Origin: Clostridiales bacterium Firm_04
GTDB lineage: Bacteria; Bacillota; Clostridia; Oscillospirales; Ruminococcaceae
NCBI GenBank assembly: GCA_001603005.1
Contig: LVAJ01000014.1
Location: 1-64,000 of the forward strand
Length of the DNA stretch: 64,000 nt
Direction of reading: 5' to 3'
Shown here piece after piece: positions 43,461-52,510 of the stretch (positions within the stretch are counted from its first letter, which is position 1; each line of letters opens with the position of its first letter). The translations under genes were made by a program, and so were the position numbers. The notes beneath the pieces are model-generated. The model had not been told where the DNA came from and made no database searches. It saw only the letters and a program-made list of their open reading frames with translations.

Positions 43461-44756
43461 ATGCTGACTCCCAATCTGACGGTCAACGAAGCCGGACATC
43501 TCTGCATCGGCGGCGCCGATACGGTGACGCTTGCGAAAACGCACGGTACGCCGCTCTATGTCATGGACGAAAATATGATCCGCGAAAACTGCCGCGGATT
43601 TGAAAAGGTCATCTCGGAAGAATATCAGGGCAGAGGACTGATCTGCTACGCGAGCAAGGCGCTCTCCTGCATGGAAATGTACCGGATCGTCGATTCCGAA
43701 GGGCTTGGCGCGGACGTGGTCTCCGGCGGCGAGCTCTATACCGCACTGAAAGCCGGTATGCCCGCGGAAAAGATCGTCATGCACGGCAACAGCAAGACCA
43801 ATTCCGAGCTGCAAATGGCTGTGACGCACGGTGTCGGCAGAATCGTCTGCGATAATCTGCCCGAACTGGAGCGCCTTGACAAGATCGCTGCGGCATCCGG
43901 AAAGACCGTCCGCATCATGCTCCGCATCAAGCCGGGCATCGACGCGCATACGCATGATTTCGTCAAGACCGGTCAGATCGACAGCAAGTTCGGCTTTGCG
44001 CTCGAAACCGGCGAGGCGCTTGCAGCGGTCAAGGCGGCAAGCCTTTATCCGAATCTGCTGCTGGTCGGTCTGCACTGCCACATCGGTTCGCAGATCCTCG
44101 ACACCGAGCCGTTCGCGGAAGCCGGCAGAGTCATGATCGACTTCATGAACCGGATCCGCTCGGAGTTCGGCATCACGCTGACCGAGCTGAATCTCGGCGG
44201 CGGTCCCGGCATCCGCTATACGGAGTCGGACGATCCGAAGCCGTTCAGCGAGATCGTTCGCGCGATTCTTTCGGCTGTCAAGGAAAGCTGCGCATCTGCT
44301 GCATTTCCGGAGCCGTTTGTACTGTTTGAGCCGGGACGTTCGATCGTCGGCGGTGCCGGTCTGACGCTCTATACCGTCATGGCAAAAAAGGAGATTCCGG
44401 ACATTCGTACCTATGTGCTGGTGGACGGCGGCATGTGCGACAACCCGCGCTATGCGCTTTATCAGTCGCGCTATGAGGCGCTGATCGCGAACAAGGCGGA
44501 TGCGCCGCGCAGCACAACTGTCACGATCGGCGGCAAATGCTGCGAGAGCGGCGATCTGATCGGCGAGGACATGCCGCTGCAGGATGCGGAAAATGATGAC
44601 ATTCTTGCGGTACTCGCGACCGGCGCGTATAACTACTCAATGGCATCGAACTACAACCGCAATCCGCGCGCCGAGATCGTCATGGTGCGCGACGGCGAAG
44701 CGCGGACGGTCGTGAAGCGTGAGACCTATGTGGACATCATCCGCAGCGACATCTGA
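43461..44756 (+). CDS. lysA: diaminopimelate decarboxylase
   Basis: PLP enzyme for the last step to lysine, converting meso-diaminopimelate. The 431-residue length is normal. The PLP lysine is in ICYASKALSC (Lys near residue 66), followed by HGNSKTNSELQMA, LHCHIGSQI (near 210), and the glycine-rich GGGPGIRY and FEPGRSIVG loops. The catalytic Cys is in CCESGDLIGED near 360. The start follows AAAGGATG. Confidence 0.96.
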   Translation: MLTPNLTVNEAGHLCIGGADTVTLAKTHGTPLYVMDENMIRENCRGFEKVISEEYQGRGLICYASKALSCMEMYRIVDSEGLGADVVSGGELYTALKAGMPAEKIVMHGNSKTNSELQMAVTHGVGRIVCDNLPELERLDKIAAASGKTVRIMLRIKPGIDAHTHDFVKTGQIDSKFGFALETGEALAAVKAASLYPNLLLVGLHCHIGSQILDTEPFAEAGRVMIDFMNRIRSEFGITLTELNLGGGPGIRYTESDDPKPFSEIVRAILSAVKESCASAAFPEPFVLFEPGRSIVGGAGLTLYTVMAKKEIPDIRTYVLVDGGMCDNPRYALYQSRYEALIANKADAPRSTTVTIGGKCCESGDLIGEDMPLQDAENDDILAVLATGAYNYSMASNYNRNPRAEIVMVRDGEARTVVKRETYVDIIRSDI

Positions 44757-44798
44757 TTTCTTGTCGGATATTGCTTCTGATCGTTCGGAGGGAGCAGC

Positions 44799-45293
44799 AT
44801 GAAAAAGTATGGTCAAATCGCTGTAATAGCGATTCTTGTGCTGATCGGTGCATTTTTTCTGATCGGCGTTTTGATCGCGCCGCGCTATGAAATGTACCGG
44901 AAGCTGCATCTGTCGCGTCCGGTTTCCGTGACCGGCGAGGTCGTCAAGCTGGAGCAGCATACAATGAAACGGAACGGCGAGCAGGTCATCACGGTCTATC
45001 CGATCGTGCAGTATACGACCGAGGACGGCGAGGAGCGAAAGTTCAAATCCGAGGTGACTGCGCGGCAGGATATGCAGATCGGCGATGCGGTCGATGTGCT
45101 GTTCAGCGGCAAAAAGGCTGTGCTGAAAGAGGAGTATCTTGCTGCGAGGAATGCATTGATCGTGCGGCTGATTTTTGCCGTTTTGCTGACCGCTGCCATT
45201 CTTGCCGGAACACTCTATGCATTTTTCCGGAAACCGAAAACGAAGAAGCCGGAACCGACATGGTATGACATTCCGGGCATTGACCGCGAATAA
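44799..45293 (+). CDS. DUF3592-like membrane protein
   Basis: A 164-residue protein with an N-terminal helix (about 6-28) and one near residues 122-143. The middle (SVTGEVVKLEQHTMKRNGE, VYPIVQYTTEDGEERKFKSEV, IGDAVDVLFSGKKAVL) fits the DUF3592 pattern. The start follows GGAGGGAG. The function is unknown. It lies between lysA and a pseudouridine synthase. Confidence 0.75.
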   Translation: MKKYGQIAVIAILVLIGAFFLIGVLIAPRYEMYRKLHLSRPVSVTGEVVKLEQHTMKRNGEQVITVYPIVQYTTEDGEERKFKSEVTARQDMQIGDAVDVLFSGKKAVLKEEYLAARNALIVRLIFAVLLTAAILAGTLYAFFRKPKTKKPEPTWYDIPGIDRE

Positions 45294-45361
45294 CATTGTA
45301 CGATATTGCACATTCTCCGGATGCCCGTCGGTATCCGGAGAAGCTGTATTTGGGGGTGCAC

Positions 45362-46315
45362 ATGCATACTTTTACGATCGGCGCGAATGATGCGGGACAG
45401 CGCGCGGACAAATTTCTGCTGAAAGCCTGCCCGAAGCTGCCGAAATCGCTGCTCTATAAAACATTCCGGAAAAAGGACGTCAAATGCAACGGCAAACGCA
45501 TTCCGGCGGAGCATTTTTTGCAGGCGGGGGACTGTCTGCAGGTTTATCTGCCGGAAGAATTGTTCGTATCTGCGCCGAAAAAGCAGGCAGCGGCGATTCG
45601 TCTGCCTGCGCCGGAGGTCGTGTATGAGGATGCGCAGATCGTGCTGCTGAAAAAGCCGGTGAATCTGCCGGTGCATGCGGATGACAAGGGCAGTACGGAC
45701 ACGCTGGTCGGCAGATTTTTGCAGTATCTTGCGGAATTCGGCGCGTATCACGCAGAGGCAGAACAGAGCTTTACACCGGCGCTATGCAACCGGCTCGACC
45801 GCAATACCGAAGGCTTTGTGATCGGTGCAAAGACCGCAGAAGCGCTGCGGGAAGTCAATGCGCTGATCCGCGAAAACCGCGTGATCAAGCAATATCTCTG
45901 CATTACGACAGGCACGCTCCCGAAGCAGCATGACACGGTGCATGCGTATCACAGACGCAAAGACGGGCAGAAAGCCGAGATCTCCGATGTGCCGCGTGAG
46001 GGTTTTCGGGAGATCGTGACAGAGTATGAACAGCTGCAAAAGCATGACGATCTTGCGCTGGTGCTCGTGACGCTGCATACCGGCAGAACGCATCAGATCC
46101 GTGCGCAAATGGCGGCGCTCGGCTGTCCGCTGCTCGGCGACACGCGCTACGGCAATCGTGCTGCAAACCGCAGATACGGCGAATCGCACCAGATGCTTGC
46201 GGCATGTATGCTGCGGTTCGATGTGCCGGACGAGGGGCATCCGCTCTCGGCGCTGCACGGGAAATCGTTTTCGTATCTGCCGGAATTTTGCCGCAGATAC
46301 GGTTTTTCCATATGA
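45362..46315 (+). CDS. RluA-family pseudouridine synthase
   Basis: A 317-residue rRNA/tRNA uridine isomerase. An S4-like N-terminal domain (AGQRADKFLLKACPKLP and the following basic region) precedes the catalytic domain, with LCNRLDRNTEGFVIGAKT (catalytic Asp near residue 146) and HTGRTHQIRAQMAALGCPLLGDTRYG (near 240-265). The exact RNA position is not decided by sequence. The start at 45362 follows GGGGGTG. A terminator lies just downstream. Confidence 0.93.
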   Translation: MHTFTIGANDAGQRADKFLLKACPKLPKSLLYKTFRKKDVKCNGKRIPAEHFLQAGDCLQVYLPEELFVSAPKKQAAAIRLPAPEVVYEDAQIVLLKKPVNLPVHADDKGSTDTLVGRFLQYLAEFGAYHAEAEQSFTPALCNRLDRNTEGFVIGAKTAEALREVNALIRENRVIKQYLCITTGTLPKQHDTVHAYHRRKDGQKAEISDVPREGFREIVTEYEQLQKHDDLALVLVTLHTGRTHQIRAQMAALGCPLLGDTRYGNRAANRRYGESHQMLAACMLRFDVPDEGHPLSALHGKSFSYLPEFCRRYGFSI

Positions 46316-46325
46316 CTCATTGCGA

Positions 46326-46356
46326 AGCCGGTGCAATTGCTGTGCCGGCTGTTTTT
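46326..46356 (+). terminator. terminator after the pseudouridine synthase gene
   Basis: AGCCGG (46326-46331) pairs with CCGGCT (46345-46350) and TTTTT follows. Confidence 0.65.
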
Positions 46357-46432
46357 CTGTTTGGATCTTCCGCCGGAAACATGAAATGCACGCGAATAAT
46401 ATGTGATACGTTTATGAAAACGCCGAAATCCA

Positions 46433-46461
46433 TTGCAAAATCTGCGATAATGTGTTATAAT
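46433..46461 (+). promoter_or_regulatory. TerB-ATPase operon promoter
   Basis: TTGCAA (46433-46438) and TATAAT (46456-46461) with a 17-base spacer, a little over 30 bases before the TerB start. Confidence 0.8.
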
Positions 46462-46496
46462 GAATGTAAATATGCCGAGAGGAGATGTTCTGCGCA

Positions 46497-48119
46497 ATGA
46501 GTATGCTGAGCATGCTGAAGCGGCTGTTCCGTGCAGCTGAGGAAATGTATCAGGATGAGCAGGTGCCGAAGCCGAAGAAACCGGCTGCCAAAAAGCCTGC
46601 CGCCAAAAAGCCCGCATCTGCTGCAAAGAAACCTGCCGCCGCCGCGAAGAAGCCGGCTGCTGCGAAGCGTAAAAAGCCTGCTTCCGTGTCGCATTCCGCG
46701 CAGATCTACGGCGAGCAGTCGATTTTTGCGAATCCGACTGCAATGTTCTATCCGGTGCCGGAGCAGATCCGGCAGATGCGGACGCTCTCCGGCTACAACA
46801 ATCTCAACGGTCAGCGCTCCATGGAGAGCCTGTTCTATCAGCAGGGCAAATACATGGAGCAGTACACGGACGATTTTCCGGACATGGTGCAGTGCGGGCG
46901 CTCCGTGCCGATGTACTATAACCTGAAAGACAATGAGCTGCGTGCCTATTTCACATGGCGCACGCGCTATCGCATGGGCGCGCTGCCGCCTGCGCAGAAC
47001 GCGTTTCTGCTGCTTTATGCATACGAGATCCTGAATCTGATCGGCTTTTCGTCGGCGGAGCTTGCGTATGATGCGCTCGGCAATCTGCTGCGTGATTACG
47101 GCGGGCAGTTCCCGTCCGTGAAAAAATCGCTGATGCGCTGGATTCCGGATTTTGCTGCGTATTATCAGGTGCCGTACCGCCTCGAAGATGAAAAAGAGGC
47201 CGCTGCGATCACTGTGCTGCGGCACAGCTCGCATTCGGCGAATGAACTGCTGCTGGCACTCGATACGCTTTCCAAGTATCACATCAAAAATTCCAAGCTG
47301 TATCTTGCCGAGCCGGAGCAGGTCTCCGAGATCGTCAAGGCGGTTTACAAGGCGCTGCTGACATATTACGCAGAACAGAAAAATCAGTCTTTTTCAGCGT
47401 ATCTGCTCGGCGGACAGCAGCGGGAAGAACGGATCATGTTCGAGGGCGCTGTGTTCTATCAGCATTCGCCTGTCGCGAATCGCGAATACCGGCTGTCGCC
47501 GCTCTGCGTGTACCACTGCTATCAGGGCAAATGGGCGCGCGAGACCTTCGGCGGCACGCCGAATGCCGAACGGATCGGCGCACTGCTGCGGACAGTCGAT
47601 TCGATGCTCCGCGAGCAGCTGAAATTCAAGAGTAAGCTGAAAGCAGGCGAGCTGCCGGACGGCGATGCGGATGTTATCCGGAAGGCGATCGCGGATTACT
47701 TTGAGGAGCAGAAGCGCAGGAATGCGCCGGTCATTACCCTGAATGAGGACGAGCTTGCACAGATCCGGCAGGCGGCAGAACATACCACAGATATGCTGAC
47801 GCTCCCGGAGGATCAGCAGGAACCGGAAGCGGCACCGGCTGCGGAGATGCCGGAAGCTGCGGTCGAGGACGAGGACGACGGCGAGCTGCCGGATCTGCCG
47901 CTGAGTGCGCCTGCAATGGCGCTGCTGATCTGTCTGGTGACGGGCGAATCCTATCAGCCGCTTGTTGATGCGGGGCAGATGCTCTCGGTGCTGGCGGATG
48001 AGATCAATGAAAATCTGTATGACACATTCGGCGACACCGTCATCGAAATGGAAGATGACGACACGCCGGTTCTGATTGAGGACTATCTCGACGATTTGAA
48101 AGGAATGCTGGAGACATGA
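46497..48119 (+). CDS. TerB-N/TerB-C protein with Lys/Ala/Pro tail
   Basis: A 540-residue protein. After a short start comes a run of Lys, Ala and Pro (about 24-62, with repeated KKPAAKKPA), similar to histone H1 tails and likely to bind DNA or RNA. Then a TerB-N domain (about 70-290) with PEQIRQMRTLSGYNN and LRAYFTWRTRYRMGALP, and a C-terminal TerB-C-like domain (about 475-540) with LSAPAMALLICLVTG, NLYDTFGDTVIE and LIEDYLDDLKGM. TerB-related proteins occur in predicted metal- or DNA-processing systems with ATPases and helicases. The start at 46497 has AGAGGAG 12 bases upstream. It overlaps the ATPase gene by four bases. Confidence 0.85.
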   Translation: MSMLSMLKRLFRAAEEMYQDEQVPKPKKPAAKKPAAKKPASAAKKPAAAAKKPAAAKRKKPASVSHSAQIYGEQSIFANPTAMFYPVPEQIRQMRTLSGYNNLNGQRSMESLFYQQGKYMEQYTDDFPDMVQCGRSVPMYYNLKDNELRAYFTWRTRYRMGALPPAQNAFLLLYAYEILNLIGFSSAELAYDALGNLLRDYGGQFPSVKKSLMRWIPDFAAYYQVPYRLEDEKEAAAITVLRHSSHSANELLLALDTLSKYHIKNSKLYLAEPEQVSEIVKAVYKALLTYYAEQKNQSFSAYLLGGQQREERIMFEGAVFYQHSPVANREYRLSPLCVYHCYQGKWARETFGGTPNAERIGALLRTVDSMLREQLKFKSKLKAGELPDGDADVIRKAIADYFEEQKRRNAPVITLNEDELAQIRQAAEHTTDMLTLPEDQQEPEAAPAAEMPEAAVEDEDDGELPDLPLSAPAMALLICLVTGESYQPLVDAGQMLSVLADEINENLYDTFGDTVIEMEDDDTPVLIEDYLDDLKGMLET

Positions 48120-49435
48120 ATATTCCGAAGCGAATGGCAGGCGCGGTGATCCACGCTTTGCAGGGCGGCGTCGTGCCGCGGATCGGTTTGCAGTATATTG
48201 CGGTCGGCAGAGAGCGGGAGATCGAAGCGCTGCTCCATGATATTGATGTCATGGCGGACGGCGGCGCATCGTTCCGGTTCATCAGCGGCAAATACGGCAG
48301 CGGCAAAAGCTTCCTGCTGCAAACTGTGCGGAATTATGCAATGGACAGAGGTTTTGCGGTCTGCGACGCGGATCTTTCTCCGGAGCGCAGATTGCAGGGC
48401 GCAAACGGGCAGGGACTTGCGACATATAAAGAACTGATGCAGAATCTTTCGACCAAGACCAAACCCGACGGCGGCGCGCTGACACTGATTCTTGACCGCT
48501 GGATCAACGGCATCCGCACGAATGTTGCGGCGGAAAGCGGTCTGGAGCTGACCGATCCGGCATTTCACAAGCTGGTCGAAAAGCAGATCTATACGGTCGT
48601 GGATTCGCTGAGCTCGCTGGTGCACGGCTTCGATTTTGCAAACTTATTGCGCATCTATTATCAGTCCTTTGTCAATGACGACATGGAGACAAAGGCGAAG
48701 GTCATCAAGTGGTTCCGCGGCGAGTATCAGACCAAAACCGAGGCGAAAAATGACCTCGGCGTAAGCATCTGTATTCGTGACGACGATTGGTACGAGTACA
48801 TCAAGCTGTTCGCGATGTTTTTGAAGCAGGCTGGCTATCAGGGCTTGATCGTGCTGGTGGATGAGCTCGTGAATCTCTATAAGATCCCGCAGAGCATCTC
48901 GCGCGAGAAAAACTACGAGAAGATCCTGACCATGTATAATGACACGATGCAGGGCAAGGCACAGTATCTCGGCATTGTCATGTGCGGTACGCCGCAGTGC
49001 ATGGAAGATCCGCGCCGCGGCATTTACAGCTATGAAGCGCTGAAATCGCGGCTTGTGGACGGCAAATACTGCGACGGACAGAACAATCTCCATGCGCCGA
49101 TCATCCGGCTGGAGCCGCTGAGCTATGCGGAAATGCGCATCCTCGTGGAAAAGCTCGCGGAGATCCATGCGGTGCTCTATGACTATCAGCAGATCGTCAC
49201 GGCAGCGGATATGGATGCCTTCATCAAGATCGAGTACGGGCGCATCGGCGCGGACAGCAATCTGACGCCGCGCGAGGTCATCCGCGATTTCATCGAGGTG
49301 CTCGACATTATGCAGCAGCATCCCGGCAGCACGGTCGCCGGACTGCTCGGCGGGGAAGCAGGCTTTACCTATGCGCCGACAACGCTTGAGGAGCAGGAGC
49401 CGGTCGGGGACGAGTACGCGGAATTTACCGTATAA
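48116..49435 (+). CDS. BrxC/BrxD-type (DUF2791) ATPase
   Basis: A 439-residue P-loop ATPase of the BREX-system ATP-binding family. It opens with VGREREIEALLHDI, has Walker A ISGKYGSGKSFLL near residues 56-68, and Walker B LIVLVDELVNLYKI near 241-254, followed by IVMCGTPQCMED and SREKNYEKILTMYND. A C-terminal helical region has LTPREVIRDFIEVLDIM. In BREX and related sets such ATPases work with helicases or methylases; none of the other BREX core genes is present. The ATGA overlap makes its translation depend on the TerB gene. Confidence 0.88.
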   Translation: MNIPKRMAGAVIHALQGGVVPRIGLQYIAVGREREIEALLHDIDVMADGGASFRFISGKYGSGKSFLLQTVRNYAMDRGFAVCDADLSPERRLQGANGQGLATYKELMQNLSTKTKPDGGALTLILDRWINGIRTNVAAESGLELTDPAFHKLVEKQIYTVVDSLSSLVHGFDFANLLRIYYQSFVNDDMETKAKVIKWFRGEYQTKTEAKNDLGVSICIRDDDWYEYIKLFAMFLKQAGYQGLIVLVDELVNLYKIPQSISREKNYEKILTMYNDTMQGKAQYLGIVMCGTPQCMEDPRRGIYSYEALKSRLVDGKYCDGQNNLHAPIIRLEPLSYAEMRILVEKLAEIHAVLYDYQQIVTAADMDAFIKIEYGRIGADSNLTPREVIRDFIEVLDIMQQHPGSTVAGLLGGEAGFTYAPTTLEEQEPVGDEYAEFTV

Positions 49436-49504
49436 CACAATCGGAAGGATCGCGGGAGACCGCGTATCTATAAATGCAAACAACCAAAAGGAGAGGTTTA
49501 AACC

Positions 49505-50194
49505 ATGAACATGAAAAAAACAGCGATCTGTGCAGCCGCAATGATGCTGCTGACATGTGTATCCGGCTGCGGTCAGAAAGCCGGCAGCGCAGGCACGACC
49601 GAGGACAGCGGCGCGAATGAATCGCAGGTCGCAGCAGAGCTGAACGATGCAGTTGTCGGAGAAAATGCGTTTATCATCACGCTGTATCCGGACGTTGCAC
49701 CGATCACCTGCGAAAACTTTGAAAAGCTGGTCAAGGACGGCTTCTATGACGGACTGACCTTCCACCGCGTCATCGACGACTTTATGGCGCAGGGCGGTGA
49801 TCCGCAGGGCACCGGCATGGGTGGCAGCGACCAGAACATCAAGGGCGAGTTCTCGTCCAACGGCGTTGAGAACAATCTGTCGCATCAGCGCGGCGTTGTT
49901 TCCATGGCGCGCAGTCAGGATCCGGACAGCGCATCGAGCCAGTTCTTCATCTGCTACGGCGATGAGTCCTTCCTCGACGGTCAGTATGCTGCATTCGGCG
50001 AGGTCAAAGAGGGCATGGAAGTCGTGGACAGCTTCCTGACGGTCGAGCGCGCAATGGGCAGCGACGGTTCTCCGTCTTCGCCGCTGACGCCGATCGTAAT
50101 GGATAAGGTCGTGATGATCGACAATGATTCGGAAGGTCATCCGCGCGTTGAGGTCAAGATGCAGCCGATCACGGCAGCTCCCGCTGAAAACTGA
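49505..50194 (+). CDS. cyclophilin-type peptidyl-prolyl isomerase lipoprotein
   Basis: A 229-residue lipoprotein with a lipobox CVSGC (Cys near residue 22), a Ser/Gly/Ala-rich linker, and a cyclophilin domain (about 50-220) with FYDGLTFHRVIDDFMAQGGDPQGTGMGG, the family signature, and SMARSQDPDSASSQFFICYG. It is a likely extracytoplasmic foldase acting after secretion. The start follows AAAAGGAGAGG. It lies after the ATPase gene but has no clear link to it, and a bidirectional terminator follows. Confidence 0.93.
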   Translation: MNMKKTAICAAAMMLLTCVSGCGQKAGSAGTTEDSGANESQVAAELNDAVVGENAFIITLYPDVAPITCENFEKLVKDGFYDGLTFHRVIDDFMAQGGDPQGTGMGGSDQNIKGEFSSNGVENNLSHQRGVVSMARSQDPDSASSQFFICYGDESFLDGQYAAFGEVKEGMEVVDSFLTVERAMGSDGSPSSPLTPIVMDKVVMIDNDSEGHPRVEVKMQPITAAPAEN

Positions 50195-50253
50195 TTTTAC
50201 ATTGCATTTTCATTGTCACAGGAATTTCCTGCGCTGAGAACGAGCAAAAAAGA

Positions 50254-50294
50254 CCGCGGCAGGAATCCGGTATCAGATTCTGCCGCGGTTTTTC
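50254..50294. terminator. bidirectional terminator between convergent genes
   Basis: A long stem (CCGCGGCAG with CTGCCGCGG, extended by AATC/GATT; 50254-50288) flanked by an A run and a T run. It separates the cyclophilin gene from the HTH gene. Confidence 0.88.
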
Positions 50295-50297
50295 ATA

Positions 50298-50516
50298 TCA
50301 GATGCCGCCGTCATCTTCTTCAAATTCCAGAATATCGCCGGGCTGACAGTGCAGCGCCGTGCAGATCGCATTGAGCGTGGAAAAACGGATCGCACTGACC
50401 TTTCCGGTTTTCAGCTTGGAGAGATTGACATTGCTGACGCCGACCTTTTCGCTTAATTCATTGAGGCTCATTTTCCGGTCTGCCATGACACGGTCAAGCC
50501 GCAGGATAATTGCCAT
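50298..50516 (-). CDS. small Cro/CI-type HTH regulator (YozG-like)
   Basis: A 72-residue XRE-family DNA-binding protein: MAIILRLDRVMADRKMSLNELSEKVG, VSNVNLSKLKTGKVSAIRFSTLNAICTALHCQPGDILEFEE. The recognition helix lies near residues 30-42. Small regulators of this kind (YozG-like) typically sit next to DUF2975 membrane proteins. The start at 50516 has GAGGTG upstream. It is the last gene of a minus-strand operon and may bind the repeated octamer at the other end of the operon. Confidence 0.85.
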   Translation of the reverse strand: MAIILRLDRVMADRKMSLNELSEKVGVSNVNLSKLKTGKVSAIRFSTLNAICTALHCQPGDILEFEEDDGGI

Positions 50517-50524
50517 ATCGCACC

Positions 50525-51347
50525 TCACAGTGTATCGTTTTCATTCAGAAATCTGCGGATTTCTGTGCTGACCGTTTCCGGCTCCTCAACATGCACATAG
50601 TGTCCGCACCGGAGCTGTACCAGCCTGCCTTCCGACAGCGCTGCCTGATAGTTTTCGTGGATCTGCTGCCATGTTTGCAGACCGTTTTCGCCGAACATCA
50701 CGGAGAACATGCTGTCGTCCGCGGAGAGGATCTGCAAGGTCGGCACATCCGGAACCGGATGCGCCCGCAGCGCAAGATAATCGCTGCGCTGTGATTCGGT
50801 CAGAATGCCCTCGCGGAACATTGCGGTCTGCGGAAAGATGCTGTACCAGCGATACGTGATCGCCTTGTACTCTGCGCGTTCCGCTTTCGTCAGATCGGGG
50901 CTTGCCGATGCCGGAAAGACGCTTTGTATCCGGTACAGGCGGTATCCGCCCATGCTGTACAGCCAGAAATCGAAAAATGCCGATTCGCGGAGACTCTGTT
51001 CACAGGTCTGCATTTTCGCTGTATCCGTAGCCGAATTTCTCGATCACCGCGATTCTGTATGTGTCGGAGAGCCGGCTGAACAGCGGCTTGAAATCGCAGA
51101 TGACCGCTGGCGTATTCGCACCAGCCATGAAGACGAGCGTTTTGTCGCCGCTGCCTTCGGTATAGATGTTCATGTTTCCGCCGTCGATCTGCACGAACTG
51201 CCCCTGATGCCGGATCAGCGCTGCCTCTTTTTGCAGCATGTGCCGATGATAGCCGTACAGCCCCGCGATGAATACACCCGCGAGCAGCAGAACGGTCAGC
51301 AGCAGCAAGCCGATGATTTTCAGCGGTTTATGCTTGCGTTTTGTCAT
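50525..51347 (-). pseudogene. decayed membrane-anchored alpha/beta hydrolase
   Basis: Two fragments in different frames form one ruined hydrolase. The first (51347 to about 51000) has a membrane anchor, GGNMNIYTEGSGDKTLVFMAG and YRIAVIEKFGYGYSENAD, then stops. The second (about 51013 to 50525) resumes inside a cap-like region and ends with IRRFLNENDTL. In intact family members the segment between them holds the nucleophile Ser in an HSMSG-like motif; that stretch is absent. The loss and frame change meet near 51000-51013. It lies between DUF2975 and HTH genes in one operon. Confidence 0.75.
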
Positions 51348-51363
51348 TGCAGTTCCTTCTGTG

Positions 51364-51846
51364 TCAGAGCGTTTCGTCGGATTCCTGCTGGAGCATTGCG
51401 CCGTAGCGGATGATATGCGCAATGAACAGAAACAGCAGTCCCTCGACCAGCGCGGACGGATTGACCATTCCGCCGACGCCCTTTGCCGTGCCGATGAAGC
51501 CGGCTGCGGTCACAGAGGGGATCACCGCATTCAGCAGAAACAGAATGCCGATGATGCGCACGCTGCGGACATTTTTCGCGGTGAACGGGATGCCGTCCTT
51601 CGAGATGCGGAAGAACATGACCGCCGCGATCACCATGATGACGACGCTGATGACAAAGGAGATGCAGCTCCGGTAGACCATGTACCGGTTGATTGTATCG
51701 GCAATGTCATGCGCGGCTGTGATCAGCCGTGCGACTGCGAAAGCCGCATTGCATCCTGCCGCGATCAGGCAGAGCACTGCGATTCCGAGGCTTCCGCTTT
51801 TCAGCTTTTCGATCGCCGTGTTTTTTGTCATGATTTGTTTGCTCAT
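51364..51846 (-). CDS. DUF2975 membrane protein (second copy)
   Basis: A 160-residue protein with four hydrophobic helices. It ends with LQQESDETL, the same nine residues as the next upstream gene product, and both have a FRISKDGIPF or FRNLRKDGQPF loop, so the two are paralogues. The start follows GAGGG. DUF2975 proteins have no known activity and are often paired with a small HTH regulator, as here. Confidence 0.8.
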   Translation of the reverse strand: MSKQIMTKNTAIEKLKSGSLGIAVLCLIAAGCNAAFAVARLITAAHDIADTINRYMVYRSCISFVISVVIMVIAAVMFFRISKDGIPFTAKNVRSVRIIGILFLLNAVIPSVTAAGFIGTAKGVGGMVNPSALVEGLLFLFIAHIIRYGAMLQQESDETL

Positions 51847-51867
51847 CTGGATTCCCTCGTTTCCCAT

Positions 51868-52416
51868 TCAAAGTGTTTCGTCGGATTCCTGCTGCAATAC
51901 GCTGCCATAGCGGAAGGTTCTTGCAAGAAAGAGCAGCAGGATGCAGAATCCGACTGCCGGATACGACAGCGTGCGGTGATCGAACACATCAAGAAAAATG
52001 TGCGGTTCTGAAACGCCATTGCAGCGGAACAGCGAGAAACAATAAATCAGCGCGGGAACCGCTGCGCGGAGTCCCTGCAAAATACCTGCCGCTTTCAGAA
52101 GCTTTGCGTTCCGCTCCGTGAAGGGCTGACCGTCCTTTCTGAGATTCCTGAACAGCATGATTAGCGGAATCAGTGTGGCTGACGAAAAAACAAATTTCGC
52201 AATCGTCTCCGGAAGTTCGGCGTAGGCAAGGGCTGCGAAAGCGCTGTCGAGCGTACCGTTAAAAGTATGCGGCTGACTGAGCGTGACGATCAGATTGTAT
52301 CCGCTGCGGATGCACTGCGCCGCGAGGAACAGCACCGTCAAAATCAGTGCAGGCTTTGCCAGCCTGCGGGTGCGTTCGATGTTATTCAGCTTGACAGTAT
52401 CAAAATTGTTTTCCAT
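51868..52416 (-). CDS. DUF2975 membrane protein (first copy)
   Basis: A 182-residue protein with four hydrophobic helices. Together with its paralogue it heads the minus-strand operon. FRNLRKDGQPFTERNAKLLKAAGI is the shared loop. The start at 52416 is set by AAGGAGG seven bases upstream. The promoter is at 52478-52506. Confidence 0.8.
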   Translation of the reverse strand: MENNFDTVKLNNIERTRRLAKPALILTVLFLAAQCIRSGYNLIVTLSQPHTFNGTLDSAFAALAYAELPETIAKFVFSSATLIPLIMLFRNLRKDGQPFTERNAKLLKAAGILQGLRAAVPALIYCFSLFRCNGVSEPHIFLDVFDHRTLSYPAVGFCILLLFLARTFRYGSVLQQESDETL

Positions 52417-52477
52417 AGGGAAACCTCCTTGTTTGCTGTGTTCCTGATGTCCGGAGCGCTGTTGCTCCGTTGTTTGC

Positions 52478-52506
52478 AGTATAGCACAAAGATATTCGTT
52501 TGTCAA
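52478..52506 (-). promoter_or_regulatory. DUF2975-HTH operon promoter
   Basis: Minus-strand TTGACA (52501-52506) and TATACT (52478-52483) with a 17-base spacer. A pair of overlapping ACGATAAA octamers lies just upstream of the -35 box. Confidence 0.85.
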
Positions 52507-52510
52507 CTAA

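Noticed and set aside
48116-49435. A complete BREX system
   Set aside because: Only the ATP-binding family member is present; no PglX methylase, PglZ phosphatase, BrxA, BrxB or BrxL is seen.
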